The notes: generated from the sequence alone by a model not told the origin. A DNA stretch of 64,000 bases from Glycomyces amatae (GCF_020991375.1 NZ_JAJLQZ010000001.1:124001-188000); one strand, 5' to 3'; shown: positions 10,343 through 18,444, counted from the stretch's first letter. Made by a program: numbers and translations.

Positions 10343-10723
10343 ATGCGGATCACTCGGAGCCTTGCCGTCGCCGCGGCAGCGGTACCGCTGGTGCTCGGTT
10401 TCGCCGGCGTCGCCTCGGCGGACAGCGGCTACAGCGAGACCGTCACCGACGTCGGGCCGCACGGCGCCTTCGTCCACACCGTCCAGAGCGGCACGGGGAG
10501 CCACGCCCCCGGTTTCGAGGACGGCCGCGGCCTCGCCGGCTTCGAGCAGCGCACCAGCGGCGCCACCGCGCAGGGCGCCGCGATGGACCACGTCTTCTCG
10601 GGCGTCGACATGGACGGCAACGCCGTCTACCACCGCTACCTGGCCGCCGTCGGCCCCCACGGCGTCACGTTCACCGAGGTCACCGCCGACAGCACCCCCG
10701 GGACGACGCCCAACGAGGGCTGA
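10343..10723 (+). CDS. Small secreted protein, paralogue of the divergent gene
   Basis: A 126-aa preprotein: MRITRSLAVAAAAVPLVLGFAGVASA is a clean signal peptide with an ASA cleavage site. The mature chain contains GPHGAFVHTVQSGTGSH, a middle region GATAQGAAMDHVFSGVDMDGNAVYHRYLAAVGPHG, and an acidic tail. The pattern Q-x-H-x-SG-x-D-x-DG-x-A-x-Y also occurs in the 9563-9925 protein (WQDHIRSGAHSDGDAYYLE), so the two are probably distant duplicates. The ATG at 10343 is preceded by GAAAGG. No enzyme motif is seen. Confidence 0.8.
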   Translation: MRITRSLAVAAAAVPLVLGFAGVASADSGYSETVTDVGPHGAFVHTVQSGTGSHAPGFEDGRGLAGFEQRTSGATAQGAAMDHVFSGVDMDGNAVYHRYLAAVGPHGVTFTEVTADSTPGTTPNEG

Positions 10724-10777
10724 GGCCGGTCCGGACCGCCGAGGCGGCGCGACGCGCGCCCGACCGGGTGCGACCGC

Positions 10778-10803
10778 GAGCGGCCACCTGCCGGTGGCCG
10801 CTC
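10778..10803. terminator. Hairpin between convergent genes
   Basis: An 11-bp perfect inverted repeat (10778-10788 GAGCGGCCACC and 10793-10803) with a 4-nt loop, downstream of the plus-strand secreted gene and of the minus-strand gene ending at 10831. Confidence 0.7.
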
Positions 10804-10830
10804 CGCATCGCTTCCGCCGCGTCCGGTCCT

Positions 10831-11454
10831 TCAGGAGAAGCGGATCGTCGTGGCCAGGCTGCGCTCGTAGGTCCCGCTCCAGTCCCACGTGCCCTCCGTC
10901 CAGGTCACGAGCCTGAGGCTGAGCGATTCGCGGGCCGGGTCGGTGCCCGTCACGTCGATCCGGATCGAATCGCACCGGCCGTCCCGGCATTCGGTCCAGG
11001 GGGACCGCTGCCAGCCGCCGCCCCCTTCCGTGCGGTACTCGATCCACCCGACGGTGCGCTCGACCTGGCCGCAGTCGGCGGCGAAGGGGCCGCCGCGACC
11101 GGGGCGGCAGTCGGCGGCGAGGTCGCCCACGATCCGGTAGCCCCCCTGGTGGTTCCAGAGCACGTGGCCTTCGAAGCCCATGTCCCGGCTGGTCCCCTCG
11201 TTCGCGGAGCTCTGGGTGATCATCACCGAGTACTCCTGCCACTGCGGGTACCGCGGATCGGCCGGCGGGCCGGCGACCTGCCCCGGCGCGTCCGGGAACC
11301 CCGAGTCGCCGGGGAGCGCCGAGGCGACCTGGTCGCCGGGGGCCTCTCCGCCCGGCTCGGCTGGAGGCTCCGCGGCGGCCGACACCGCCGGGAGTGCCAG
11401 GACGGCGATGACGCCCGCCATGAGGGCGGTGAGTGCGCGTTGGCGAATGGCCAC
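10831..11454 (-). CDS. Secreted protein of unknown function
   Basis: A 207-aa preprotein with a signal peptide (MAIRQRALTALMAGV... to about residue 28, ending SAAA). A Pro/Gly-rich spacer is followed by a beta-rich-looking domain: YPQWQEYSVMITQSS, RIVGDLAADC, VGWIEYRTEGGG, DSIRIDVTGTD, SLSLRLVTWTEGTWDW. Four cysteines (DCRPG, DCGQ, ECRDGRC) suggest two disulfides in an extracellular domain. The family was not recognised. The GTG start at 11454 is supported by GGAAGGGA seven bases upstream. Confidence 0.8.
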   Translation of the reverse strand: MAIRQRALTALMAGVIAVLALPAVSAAAEPPAEPGGEAPGDQVASALPGDSGFPDAPGQVAGPPADPRYPQWQEYSVMITQSSANEGTSRDMGFEGHVLWNHQGGYRIVGDLAADCRPGRGGPFAADCGQVERTVGWIEYRTEGGGGWQRSPWTECRDGRCDSIRIDVTGTDPARESLSLRLVTWTEGTWDWSGTYERSLATTIRFS

Positions 11455-11603
11455 GGACGTTCCCTTCCTTCGTCGTTCCGTTCACGCGGTGGCGCGAAGC
11501 GGTTTCAACATAGGCCGGGAGGGCGTCCGCACGGGCTGGGTTGCGCAAACGCCACAGTAGAGGCCGGTCGGCGGCGGGCCGGGCGGTGCTGCCGAGGGGG
11601 CGC

Positions 11604-12062
11604 TCACGACGGCGAGGGACGGGGTGCCAGGCGGTGGATTCGCGCCTTGAACCGGCGGGCCCAGCGGACCAGTGCGGACCGGAGGCCGCTGCGACGTTCC
11701 GGTTCCCGGGCGGCGGTGTGCGCGCGGGCGAGCGGGGCGGAGCCTTCGAGGAAGCGGGCCCAGGCCTGTTCGCGGAGGCGGACGAACGGGTCCGCGGGCG
11801 GCGCCGGGCGGGGGCTGGGGCGCCGGGTGGGCGCCGCGCCGGGCTTGACGCCGGTGGTGGGGAGCGGGTCGGGGGCTTCGTCGCGGCGGTGGCGGCCGGT
11901 GCGGATGTCGCGGCGGTACTCGGCGGTGGGCCGCCAGGGCCAGGGGCCGGGGTCGAAGGCGTCGTAGGGGGCGGTGCGGAATGAGTACCGGGAAAGACTC
12001 CCCTGGGAGGGTGTCGGGCGGTTTTCAGGCAGCGTCAGCTGCGGTATCGTCGTGAACGACAT
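11604..12062 (-). CDS. Hypothetical basic protein
   Basis: A 152-aa open frame from an ATG at 12062. It begins MSFTTIPQLTLPENRPTPSQG, has an aromatic patch (YDAFDPGPWPWRPTAEYRRD), a Pro/Arg-rich middle and a basic C-terminal helix region (LRSALVRWARRFKARIHRL). No family was recognised. The ribosome-binding site is weak (GAAAGAAG). An upstream alternative start would add 20 residues. Support is third-position GC and the non-random aromatic patch only, so this call is tentative. Confidence 0.45.
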   Translation of the reverse strand: MSFTTIPQLTLPENRPTPSQGSLSRYSFRTAPYDAFDPGPWPWRPTAEYRRDIRTGRHRRDEAPDPLPTTGVKPGAAPTRRPSPRPAPPADPFVRLREQAWARFLEGSAPLARAHTAAREPERRSGLRSALVRWARRFKARIHRLAPRPSPS

Positions 12063-12298
12063 TGAAGGCAACTTCTTTCTTGTCGAGCCGCCCGGTGGAC
12101 AAAGTTGGTAGCTGTGCGCCACTGGGCGGCGTTATCGATGAACGCCGTATGCGGTTGGTGGACACGATCACGGAACGTGTCGGAATCAGGATGAACAGCG
12201 CCGGTCGCGTTGTCAACCCTCAAACGCGGTGTGTCGCCGAGTCTCAAGTGGAATCTTGCGGACCGCCCGGACCGGACGCGGTCGGGCATAGTGGCAAG

Positions 12299-12802
12299 GT
12301 GCACCACCACCTCCCCGAGCGGGTCCGCCGGCGGCTGCGATCCCTGGCCGCACTCGAACTGCTCAACATCCCGCTCCAGGCGTTCGTCTGGTTCGGGCTG
12401 CTCGGACTGCCGCCGAGCCCGGCGAACCTCACCGGGTTCGGCGCCTTTGCGCTGCTGCTCGTCCAGGGCGCGGCGTACTGGACGGCCAAGCTGCGGCAGC
12501 TGGAATCCGGGCGGGCGGCCCTGCCCGGCGCCGGAGCCTTCGCCCTCTGCTCCCGGGCCAACCCGCCGGTGCTGCTCGCGGCCGTGCTCTTCACCGGCTG
12601 GTCCGCGTTCGACGCGCCCGGCGCCGCCGCCTTCCCCGGCCTCGGCTTCGCCCTCTTCGCGGTGCTGGAGCACGTCAACTACTTCCGCACCCAGCTGTCG
12701 TACGACAACGGCGCGGATCTGCGCCGCCTGTTCGCCGGCGGGCTCCGCCGCTCCCACCTGGCCGCCGACCTCGAACGCCACCGCGCCGCGCGTGGCCGGT
12801 AG
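12299..12802 (+). CDS. Small integral membrane protein of unknown function
   Basis: A 167-aa protein with about four hydrophobic helices: ALELLNIPLQAFVWFGLLGL, FGAFALLLVQGAAYW, PPVLLAAVLFTGW and GLGFALFAVLEHVNYF. The C terminus is basic (LRRLFAGGLRRSHLAADLERHRA). The pattern resembles uncharacterised actinobacterial four-helix membrane proteins; no function can be given. The GTG at 12299 was chosen because CATAGT lies six bases upstream as a leaderless -10. The frame is open further upstream but with poor codon bias. Confidence 0.75.
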   Translation: MHHHLPERVRRRLRSLAALELLNIPLQAFVWFGLLGLPPSPANLTGFGAFALLLVQGAAYWTAKLRQLESGRAALPGAGAFALCSRANPPVLLAAVLFTGWSAFDAPGAAAFPGLGFALFAVLEHVNYFRTQLSYDNGADLRRLFAGGLRRSHLAADLERHRAARGR

Positions 12803-12928
12803 ACCCCGGGGAGGCCGCTCCCGCGTCGGGACGTTTTCATGACCGGCCGTGGTGCAGTGGGGCCGTACACGGCGGCCCGCCGCGGAAGCGGGCCGCTCGG
12901 AACCGGAGCGCTTGCACTCGGAGGCCCC

Positions 12929-15412
12929 ATGCGTCCCCTGCCCCACGACGGCCCCGCCCAGGTCGGGCCCTACCGCGTCATCGCCGAGCTCGGAGGCGGC
13001 GCGATGGGGCGGGTGCTGCTGGGCGTCGGCAGGGACGGGCGCCCGGTCGCCGTCAAGGTGATCCGGGAGTGGCTGGTCCAGGACGAGGAGTTCCGCGCCC
13101 GGTTCCGCGAGGAGGTGCGCCGGTCGCGCCAGGTCTCCGGGCACTGCACCGCCGCCGTGGTCAAGGCGGGGCCCGACGACCCGGTCCCGTGGCTCGCCTC
13201 CGAGTTCCTCCGCGGCCCGACCCTGGACGCGGCGGTGGCGGCCGCCGGACCCTTCCCCGAGACGGCGGCGCTCCGCCTGGCGGCCGGGCTCGCCTCCGCC
13301 TTGGAGTCCGTGCACGAGGCCGGCCTCGTCCACCGCGACCTCAAGCCGGGCAACGTGATCCTGACGGCCGACGGCCCGCGGCTCATCGACTTCGGCATCG
13401 CCCGCGCCGCCGACGGCCCGCAGTACACGCGCACCGGCGCGATCATCGGCACCCCGGCGTTCATGTCGCCCGAGCAGGCCCGCTCGCAGCCGCTCACCCC
13501 CGCGTCGGACGTGTTCTCGCTCGGGTCCGTGCTCGCCATGGCCTGCACCGGGACCAGCCCGTTCGCCGCCGAGTCCGCCGAGGCGACCCGGGACCGCGTG
13601 GCCCGCGCCGAGCCCGACCTGGACGGCCTGCCCGAGCGGGTCCGCGCGATCGCCGCACGGTGCCTGGCCCCCGATCCCGCCGACCGCCCCGATCCGGCCG
13701 AGGTGCTGGACCTCGTCGGCCCGGTCCCGCCGAGCGCCGACCCGTGGCCCACCGCGGTGTCGGCCTTGGCCGCGGAGCAGGACCGCGAACTCGCGCGCCT
13801 CCTCGACGGCGCGGGGGAGCACCCCACCCTCGTCGACGACGGCCCCACCATGGTCGCCGACCCGAACCGCCCCACCTGGAACGCCGGACCGCCCGCGACG
13901 CCGATGCCGCCGGCCGGGCCGGCCGCCGCGCCGCACTCCCCGACCGGGCCGGCCCTCTCCCCGCGGCCTCCCGCCGGGTCGGTCGTCCCGCCGTTTTCCC
14001 CGACCGGATCGGGCCTCCCGCCGCACTCCGCGGCCGGACCGACCGACTCGCCGCCGCCGGCCGGCGTGCTCGCGCGGCTGCGGCGCCGGCCCCGCGCGGC
14101 GATCGCCGTCGCCCTCGCCGCCGTCCTGGTCCTCGCAGCGGGGGTGACCTGGTTCGTCATCGACGACGGCGCTGAGGGCGGCTCCGGCGACGAGCCGGAG
14201 TCCGCGGCCGACGACGGCGTCCTGACCGTGTGCCCTCAAGGCGAATGGTCCCCCTACCTCTCCTCCGAGACCGGGGAGTACGCCGGTCTGGACATCGACC
14301 TGATGGAGTTGGTCGCGCACCGGCTCGACCAGGACATGGAGGTCGTCGACATCGATTGGGCGGCGGAGCCGGGCGAGGCGTTCGAGGCCGGGGCCTGCGA
14401 CGTCGTTCCGAGCCTCGACATGGAAGGCGAGCACGCGGCGGACCTCGAGACGGGCGACGGCTACCCCCGCCCCGAGAAACTGCTGGTCGCCCTCGACGAC
14501 CAGGGCATCGGCAGCTTCGAGGACCTCCACGGCGCGAGCGTCGCGATCGTCTCGGGCGGCCTGCGCGACTGGATGGAGCCGACCGCCGAGGAGTACGGGT
14601 TCACGGTCCGGGACTACGGGGAGTACGCCGAGCTCGCCGCCGCGGTCACCGACCGGAAGGACCAGGCCGCGATCATCGACAGGTTCGAGTGGGAGGAGGT
14701 CGCGAAGGCCGGTGCGGAGCTGGAGGTGGTGGACGTCCACTACCGCGAGGACCTGTACGGCTTCGGTGTGGCCGAAGGCTACGGCGAACTGCTCGACGCG
14801 ATCGAAGGGGTACTGGGCGAGGCGGCGACCGGAGGCGCGTTCGCCGATCGCTACGAGCAGTGGCTCGGCATTCCGTACGGCCTGGAAGGCGAGTCGGCCG
14901 CCGCCGAAGGCGACGGCGGCGGGGCATGGCGCCGAGCGCAGACGGGGCTTTCCATGCTGCTGGCCGCCACGGAAGGCGCCAAGGAGAACGACGCGAGCAG
15001 GTGCCAGGGGCACGTGGACCTCGACGGCGACTACCGCGGGTACGACAACCACATCGAGGAGATCGACCGCGGCGCCGACGCGATCGACGACGAGACCGAC
15101 CTCGTCTGGGACCCCTGCGAACCGGAGGATTCCACCAACCACCTCTCGACGGCCTGGAACGCGTCGGGCGTCCTCTTCGACGCCGTGCCCACCGTCGAGG
15201 AGTGCTGGGCTGCCGTCGAGTCCGGGGACCCCGGAGTGGACCTGGCGATCGACACCAAGTCGCCGCAGGACGCGCCCCTCACGGTCGGGATGGCGCTGTG
15301 CGTGCGCACCAGTGAGGGGCGGCTCGCGCTCGTGGAGGTCACCGAGGTCAACCCCGAGGGGCCGTTCTGGATGTCGGTCCACTTCGACGTGTCCGTCTGG
15401 TCCCGGTCCTGA
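12929..15412 (+). CDS. Transmembrane Ser/Thr kinase fused to a solute-binding-protein-like sensor
   Basis: An 827-aa receptor-type kinase. The kinase domain is at about 12-265 (LGGGAMGRV, VAVKVI, HRDLKPGN, DFG, TPAFMSPEQ), closely similar to the kinase at 7220-8683. A Pro-rich juxtamembrane linker (about 310-385) and one membrane helix (about 389-412) follow. The ectodomain has two parts. About 430-665 matches bacterial extracellular solute-binding protein family 3 (LTVCPQGEWSPYL, YAGLDIDLMELVAHRL, LHGASVAIVSGG, ADRYEQWLGIPYG), which in transport systems binds amino acids. A C-terminal Cys-containing domain (about 670-827) is of unknown fold. Sensing of an amino-acid-like ligand is inferred from the fold. 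The ATG at 12929 has CGGAGG upstream. Confidence 0.92.
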   Translation: MRPLPHDGPAQVGPYRVIAELGGGAMGRVLLGVGRDGRPVAVKVIREWLVQDEEFRARFREEVRRSRQVSGHCTAAVVKAGPDDPVPWLASEFLRGPTLDAAVAAAGPFPETAALRLAAGLASALESVHEAGLVHRDLKPGNVILTADGPRLIDFGIARAADGPQYTRTGAIIGTPAFMSPEQARSQPLTPASDVFSLGSVLAMACTGTSPFAAESAEATRDRVARAEPDLDGLPERVRAIAARCLAPDPADRPDPAEVLDLVGPVPPSADPWPTAVSALAAEQDRELARLLDGAGEHPTLVDDGPTMVADPNRPTWNAGPPATPMPPAGPAAAPHSPTGPALSPRPPAGSVVPPFSPTGSGLPPHSAAGPTDSPPPAGVLARLRRRPRAAIAVALAAVLVLAAGVTWFVIDDGAEGGSGDEPESAADDGVLTVCPQGEWSPYLSSETGEYAGLDIDLMELVAHRLDQDMEVVDIDWAAEPGEAFEAGACDVVPSLDMEGEHAADLETGDGYPRPEKLLVALDDQGIGSFEDLHGASVAIVSGGLRDWMEPTAEEYGFTVRDYGEYAELAAAVTDRKDQAAIIDRFEWEEVAKAGAELEVVDVHYREDLYGFGVAEGYGELLDAIEGVLGEAATGGAFADRYEQWLGIPYGLEGESAAAEGDGGGAWRRAQTGLSMLLAATEGAKENDASRCQGHVDLDGDYRGYDNHIEEIDRGADAIDDETDLVWDPCEPEDSTNHLSTAWNASGVLFDAVPTVEECWAAVESGDPGVDLAIDTKSPQDAPLTVGMALCVRTSEGRLALVEVTEVNPEGPFWMSVHFDVSVWSRS

Positions 15413-15451
15413 GGGCCCGGACTCCGCGAGTGCCGAGGTAGGTTCCCATTA

Positions 15452-15479
15452 TTGGAACAAACAATTCCGTTCTGATAAA
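15452..15479 (+). promoter_or_regulatory. Putative sigma-70-like promoter of the VOC gene
   Basis: TTGGAA (15452-15457), 16-bp spacer, GATAAA (15474-15479), in a local AT-rich patch directly after the kinase gene. Both hexamers match the consensus at four of six positions. Confidence 0.5.
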
Positions 15480-15518
15480 CTGGCGGTCATCAGTCTCCGA
15501 CCTTCCGAGGGAGCCGAA

Positions 15519-16043
15519 ATGACCGGTGTGCACTTCCAGCCCGAGGGCTACACCACCGCCACCGCCTGGATCGTCACCGACGACACCGCGAAGCTGCTGG
15601 ACTTCGTCACCGAGGTCTTCGAGGGCACTGAGTTGGGCCGCGTCGCGACGGAGGACGGCGGCATCGGCCACGCCGAGATCCGGGTCGGCGACACGGTCCT
15701 CCTGGCGTTCGACCGCCGCGAGGACTGGCCTGAACTGCCGTCGCTGCTCCGGGTCTGGGTAGCCGACCCCGACGCGACGGTGGCGAAGGCGGTGGGGGCC
15801 GGCGCCCGCGTCGTCACCGAGCTGTCGAACGCCGCCTGGGGCGACCGCGGCGCCCGGATCCGCGACCCCTTCGGGAACATCTGGTGGATCATGTCGCACG
15901 TCGAGGACGTCGCCGAGGAGGAGGTCTGGAAGCGCATGAACGCCCCCGGCTACGCCGAGGCCATGGCGGACGCCCAGCAGACCTTCGATGCCGAACTGAC
16001 GGGCCGAAAGGGACGGTCCAGCCGACCCGTCAAGAACTCCTAG
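15519..16043 (+). CDS. VOC-superfamily (glyoxalase/bleomycin-resistance-like) protein
   Basis: A 174-aa protein of the vicinal-oxygen-chelate fold, closest in pattern to the PhnB-like branch: YTTATAWIVTDDTAKLLDFVTEVF, GHAEIRVGDTVLLAFDR, and the diagnostic WGDRGARIRDPFGNIWWIMSH with Asp-Pro-Phe-Gly. Two beta-alpha-beta-beta-beta modules fit the length. Members are metal enzymes or ligand-sequestering proteins; which applies here is unknown. The ATG at 15519 has GAGGGA nine bases upstream, and the gene has its own promoter patch at 15452-15479. A perfect hairpin follows. Confidence 0.85.
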   Translation: MTGVHFQPEGYTTATAWIVTDDTAKLLDFVTEVFEGTELGRVATEDGGIGHAEIRVGDTVLLAFDRREDWPELPSLLRVWVADPDATVAKAVGAGARVVTELSNAAWGDRGARIRDPFGNIWWIMSHVEDVAEEEVWKRMNAPGYAEAMADAQQTFDAELTGRKGRSSRPVKNS

Positions 16044-16064
16044 CGCTCAACGGGGGAACGAGAA

Positions 16065-16091
16065 CCGCCCCCTGCGGAAGGCAGGGGGCGG
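16065..16091 (+). terminator. Hairpin terminator
   Basis: Perfect 11-bp stem (CCGCCCCCTGC at 16065-16075, complement at 16081-16091) with a 5-nt loop, 22 nt after the VOC stop codon. It also marks the left edge of the lower-GC accessory island. Confidence 0.85.
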
Positions 16092-16122
16092 CGCTGGTCG
16101 TCACCGCGGGCGCAGTGGAGGA

Positions 16123-16374
16123 TCAGGCTGAGCGGGTGGCGTGAAGGAGTCCGGAGAAGTCGGCGGCGGCCAGCTCGAAGACCGGGGAGTCGTGGCCGAG
16201 CTTCGAGTCGCGGACCTGGAAAGCGCCGGCTGCGGAGCGGGCCTCGACGCAGTTGTTCGAGTCGGTGCCGCTGCTGCGGGTGCTCTTGCGCCAGGTCTGT
16301 CGGCACTCGACGCAATTGGTGTTGTTAGTACCGCTGCTGCGGGTGCTCTTACGCCAAGCGGTCGCGCTCTGCAT
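16123..16374 (-). CDS. DUF397 protein with duplicated N-terminal motif
   Basis: An 83-aa DUF397 protein. The typical domain runs WRKSTRSSG...NNCVEA...VRDSK...SPVFELAAADFSGLL. These small proteins are encoded beside XRE regulators with a DUF5753 domain in streptomycetes and relatives (bldB/whiJ-type pairs), where they modulate the regulator. Here the first half of the motif occurs twice (WRKSTRSSGTNNTNCVE, then WRKSTRSSGTDSNNCVE), from an in-frame 63-bp DNA duplication. The start at 16374 lies inside the end of the upstream XRE gene (26-bp overlap), with GAGGAG upstream. Confidence 0.93.
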   Translation of the reverse strand: MQSATAWRKSTRSSGTNNTNCVECRQTWRKSTRSSGTDSNNCVEARSAAGAFQVRDSKLGHDSPVFELAAADFSGLLHATRSA

Positions 16375-17194
16375 CGAGGTACTCCTCAAGTGGTGTGGCA
16401 CGATGCCAATTCGGCTCGATCGGATCATGGTACAACTTCACCCGCTCCGGCTCCTCGATGCACCAGGTGCGATCGCGGATCTCTGTGAACACGAAGGCGG
16501 GTCCAGCGGCGGGGCTCTTCGCGGGCAAAAACAGCTGGAAGTTGCTGTGGAAGGTATGCGGGTGAGCCATGATACGGATCTCGCAGCTGAGCAGAGAATT
16601 CCACTCGCGGAGCAGGTCCAACTGCTCTCGGCGGTCACCGGCTTCCAGGTGGCGAAGCCATAGGAGGGCAGCTTCACCAATCGCGAAGTAGAGCTTGAAC
16701 GGTTCGCAGCGGCTTCGGAGTCCCTTGGCGCGGCGAACCTTGAAGTTCCGGCCGAACTGCGAGACCTCATCGGTGGTTCCTTCGAGAGCTTGAAGGATCT
16801 TGAAGTGGAAGGCATCGTTTTGGAGCGGACCTGGAACCCTGTCGGGTTCCCAGGTGAAGCTGTAGTTGTAGTGCCGCTCGCCCATCTCCAGCAGGATCGC
16901 GTTGAACCTCGGATCGAACTCCAGGCCCTTCCGGTCGGCCTTCTTGGTGCGGATGACCTCCTGGACGTAGAGGATCTGCTCCTCCCGCTCCTCCCTGCTC
17001 CCCTTGCCGAACCTGGTGAAGAGCTCCCGGATGTCGCCGACCGAGGGCTGCCCGGTGCCCTTCTTCCAGTTGGCGATGGTCTGCGGTGAGTAGTCAAGGG
17101 CCGCAGCCACCTTGACATCGGAAGCGCCGCTCGAATCGATGCAGTCGTTGAGTGCCGCGATGCCGTACCAATTGGAGAGCGTCAGTCGCGCCAT
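16349..17194 (-). CDS. XRE-family regulator with DUF5753 domain
   Basis: A 281-aa DNA-binding protein. The N-terminal HTH (about residues 12-60: DSSGASDVKVAAALDYSPQTIANWKKGTGQPSVGD) is XRE-like. The remainder matches the DUF5753 effector region (VPGPLQNDAFHF, RRAKGLRSRCEPFKLYFAIGEAALLW, REWNSLLSCEIRIMAH, FVFTEIRD, CIEEPERVKLYHD). In the family it acts with the overlapping DUF397 gene, often in development or antibiotic control. Base composition is clearly lower in GC than its neighbours, suggesting acquisition. The ATG at 17194 starts MARLTLSNW; an upstream extension lacks motif support. Confidence 0.9.
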   Translation of the reverse strand: MARLTLSNWYGIAALNDCIDSSGASDVKVAAALDYSPQTIANWKKGTGQPSVGDIRELFTRFGKGSREEREEQILYVQEVIRTKKADRKGLEFDPRFNAILLEMGERHYNYSFTWEPDRVPGPLQNDAFHFKILQALEGTTDEVSQFGRNFKVRRAKGLRSRCEPFKLYFAIGEAALLWLRHLEAGDRREQLDLLREWNSLLSCEIRIMAHPHTFHSNFQLFLPAKSPAAGPAFVFTEIRDRTWCIEEPERVKLYHDPIEPNWHRATPLEEYLDAERDRLA

Positions 17195-17548
17195 GAGATG
17201 TACCCCGCATTCGGTGGGAAAGCCGCTGGTGGCAAGCCATGATGGCATATGAGGTCCAATTGCGAAACCGACGCTCTCCTTATAAACCCAGGCCCCCAAA
17301 GGATTCGACTCAAGAATTTACCCAAAAAATTTGGCCTGAGGATTTGGTACCCCCTCCCTGGCAAGGAACTGACACCCCGTGTCGGCTTGCCACCTGCGGA
17401 AACACCCCATAGCGTGGAGGCGTCGGGAGTCGAGCCATACGGCTTCCGGTAGGTGGGGAAGGCCGGGAGGTCGCCCGAGCTCGAAAGGCAAGGCGACTTC
17501 CCGGCATTGCTCGATCGGATATCCGACACTCCCGATAGGAGGATGAGC
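17195..17548. promoter_or_regulatory. Divergent promoter region of the accessory island
   Basis: 354 bp without a convincing gene, AT-rich by local standards at 17275-17350 (includes the palindrome CCAAAAAATTTGG at 17322-17334). Toward the right: a GACAC-CCC-GTGTC palindrome at 17371-17383 just upstream of a good promoter, TTGCCA (17387-17392), 17-bp spacer, TAGCGT (17410-17415). This should drive the two small genes starting at 17549. A short plus-strand open frame (17249-17452) has no start signals and is not called. Confidence 0.6.
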
Positions 17549-17875
17549 ATGGCCGATGCTGCCCGAGCGGGGCGATCCGCGGCCGATTCGTTGGAGCGGG
17601 GGACGTTCCACGACGAGGTCCGGACCTACAAGGTCCGCGCGTCGAGCGCCGACGCGCCCGACTCGTTCCAGGTGTACACCGGAGATCGCGAGGACATCGT
17701 CCTGATCATCTCGGGGATCAACTCCGGTGATCTGAAGGCGACCTGGGGCCCGTTCTGGCGGGGCTTCAAACCGCAGTGGCGCGCCTGGCTCGAGGACTCG
17801 GCGTTCCGGGTCTTCTACAGCCGCAACCGCCCCCGGCCCACGGCCCGGGACCGGGAGCGTTTCTGTGAAGGATGA
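17549..17875 (+). CDS. Small protein of unknown function, first of a two-gene unit
   Basis: A 108-aa protein, not recognised. It begins MADAARAGRSAADSLERGTF and has a likely beta-rich centre (VRTYKVRASS, DSFQVYTGDREDIVLIISGINSGD) and a Trp-rich segment (WGPFWRGFKPQWRAWLED). AGGAGG lies exactly six bases before the chosen ATG; an in-frame ATG six bases earlier abuts the ribosome-binding site and is unlikely. The stop overlaps the next gene by 11 bp. Its place between an XRE/DUF397 pair and a toxin/immunity pair suggests accessory cargo, but that is context only. Confidence 0.65.
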   Translation: MADAARAGRSAADSLERGTFHDEVRTYKVRASSADAPDSFQVYTGDREDIVLIISGINSGDLKATWGPFWRGFKPQWRAWLEDSAFRVFYSRNRPRPTARDRERFCEG

Positions 17876-18191
17876 GTCCGCGACCTCGGAAGGGCCCTAC
17901 AACCTCCGGTCGGACGGTGAACCCGGCGTCGACGGCTACCTGGGCTGCTTCCGCAGGGCCCCTGCGGTGTTCAGCGTCTACCAGGTCAGCCCCGTCCCGC
18001 ACCGGTACACGCCCGGCCCGGCCGAGTACCTGGTCGACGTGGACGACGGCGCGGGCCCGCGCGAGTGCTGCCGCTTCACCGAGGACCGCGAGGACGTGCC
18101 GGAGTGGAACGGCCGGTGGGACGGGGACGAGTGGGGCCCTTGGATTCTGGAGCAGGCCCGGGCGCGGGTCGCCGACCCCGAGGACTCGTGA
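17865..18191 (+). CDS. Small acidic protein of unknown function, second of a two-gene unit
   Basis: A 108-aa protein with GTG start inside the end of the preceding gene (overlap 17865-17875), so translation is probably coupled. It is acidic and aromatic-rich: FSVYQVSPVPHRY, EYLVDVDDGAG, CCRF, then DVPEWNGRWDGDEWGPWILEQARARV. Two adjacent Cys are notable. There is no signal peptide or membrane segment. The family was not recognised. The basic-then-acidic pair arrangement could be read as a two-component module, but nothing shows toxicity. Confidence 0.65.
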   Translation: MKDESATSEGPYNLRSDGEPGVDGYLGCFRRAPAVFSVYQVSPVPHRYTPGPAEYLVDVDDGAGPRECCRFTEDREDVPEWNGRWDGDEWGPWILEQARARVADPEDS

Positions 18192-18280
18192 CCGCGACGC
18201 GACACCTGTCGCCCTGAACCGCAAGTCTTCTCGAACCGCTCCGCGGCCCGGCGACTGAACCTCGGGCGGGCCGCGGAGCC

Positions 18281-18318
18281 GCGGGCCGACCGGTCCAGGT
18301 GGGGACCGGTCGGCCCGC
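18281..18318 (+). terminator. Strong hairpin terminator
   Basis: Perfect 16-bp stem (18281-18296, starting GCGGGCCGACCGG, with complement 18303-18318) and a 6-nt loop. A competing 10-bp inverted repeat (18241-18250 and 18267-18276) lies just upstream. It isolates the toxin gene from the unit before it. Confidence 0.85.
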
Positions 18319-18444
18319 CCCTTGCCGAATCCGAGCGGACTCACCCGCGGCGCCTGTCACAGGCTGCCGCCGCTCCCGCTGTTCTGGCCGATCCTGTGCG
18401 GGCGGATTTCGTAAGCTGGGCATTCCCCTACGTGAGGACCTGCG

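Noticed and set aside
17249-17452. 67-codon plus-strand frame in the island's promoter region
   Set aside because: No start signal, composition follows the AT-rich promoter DNA, and it overlaps the predicted promoter of the following genes.
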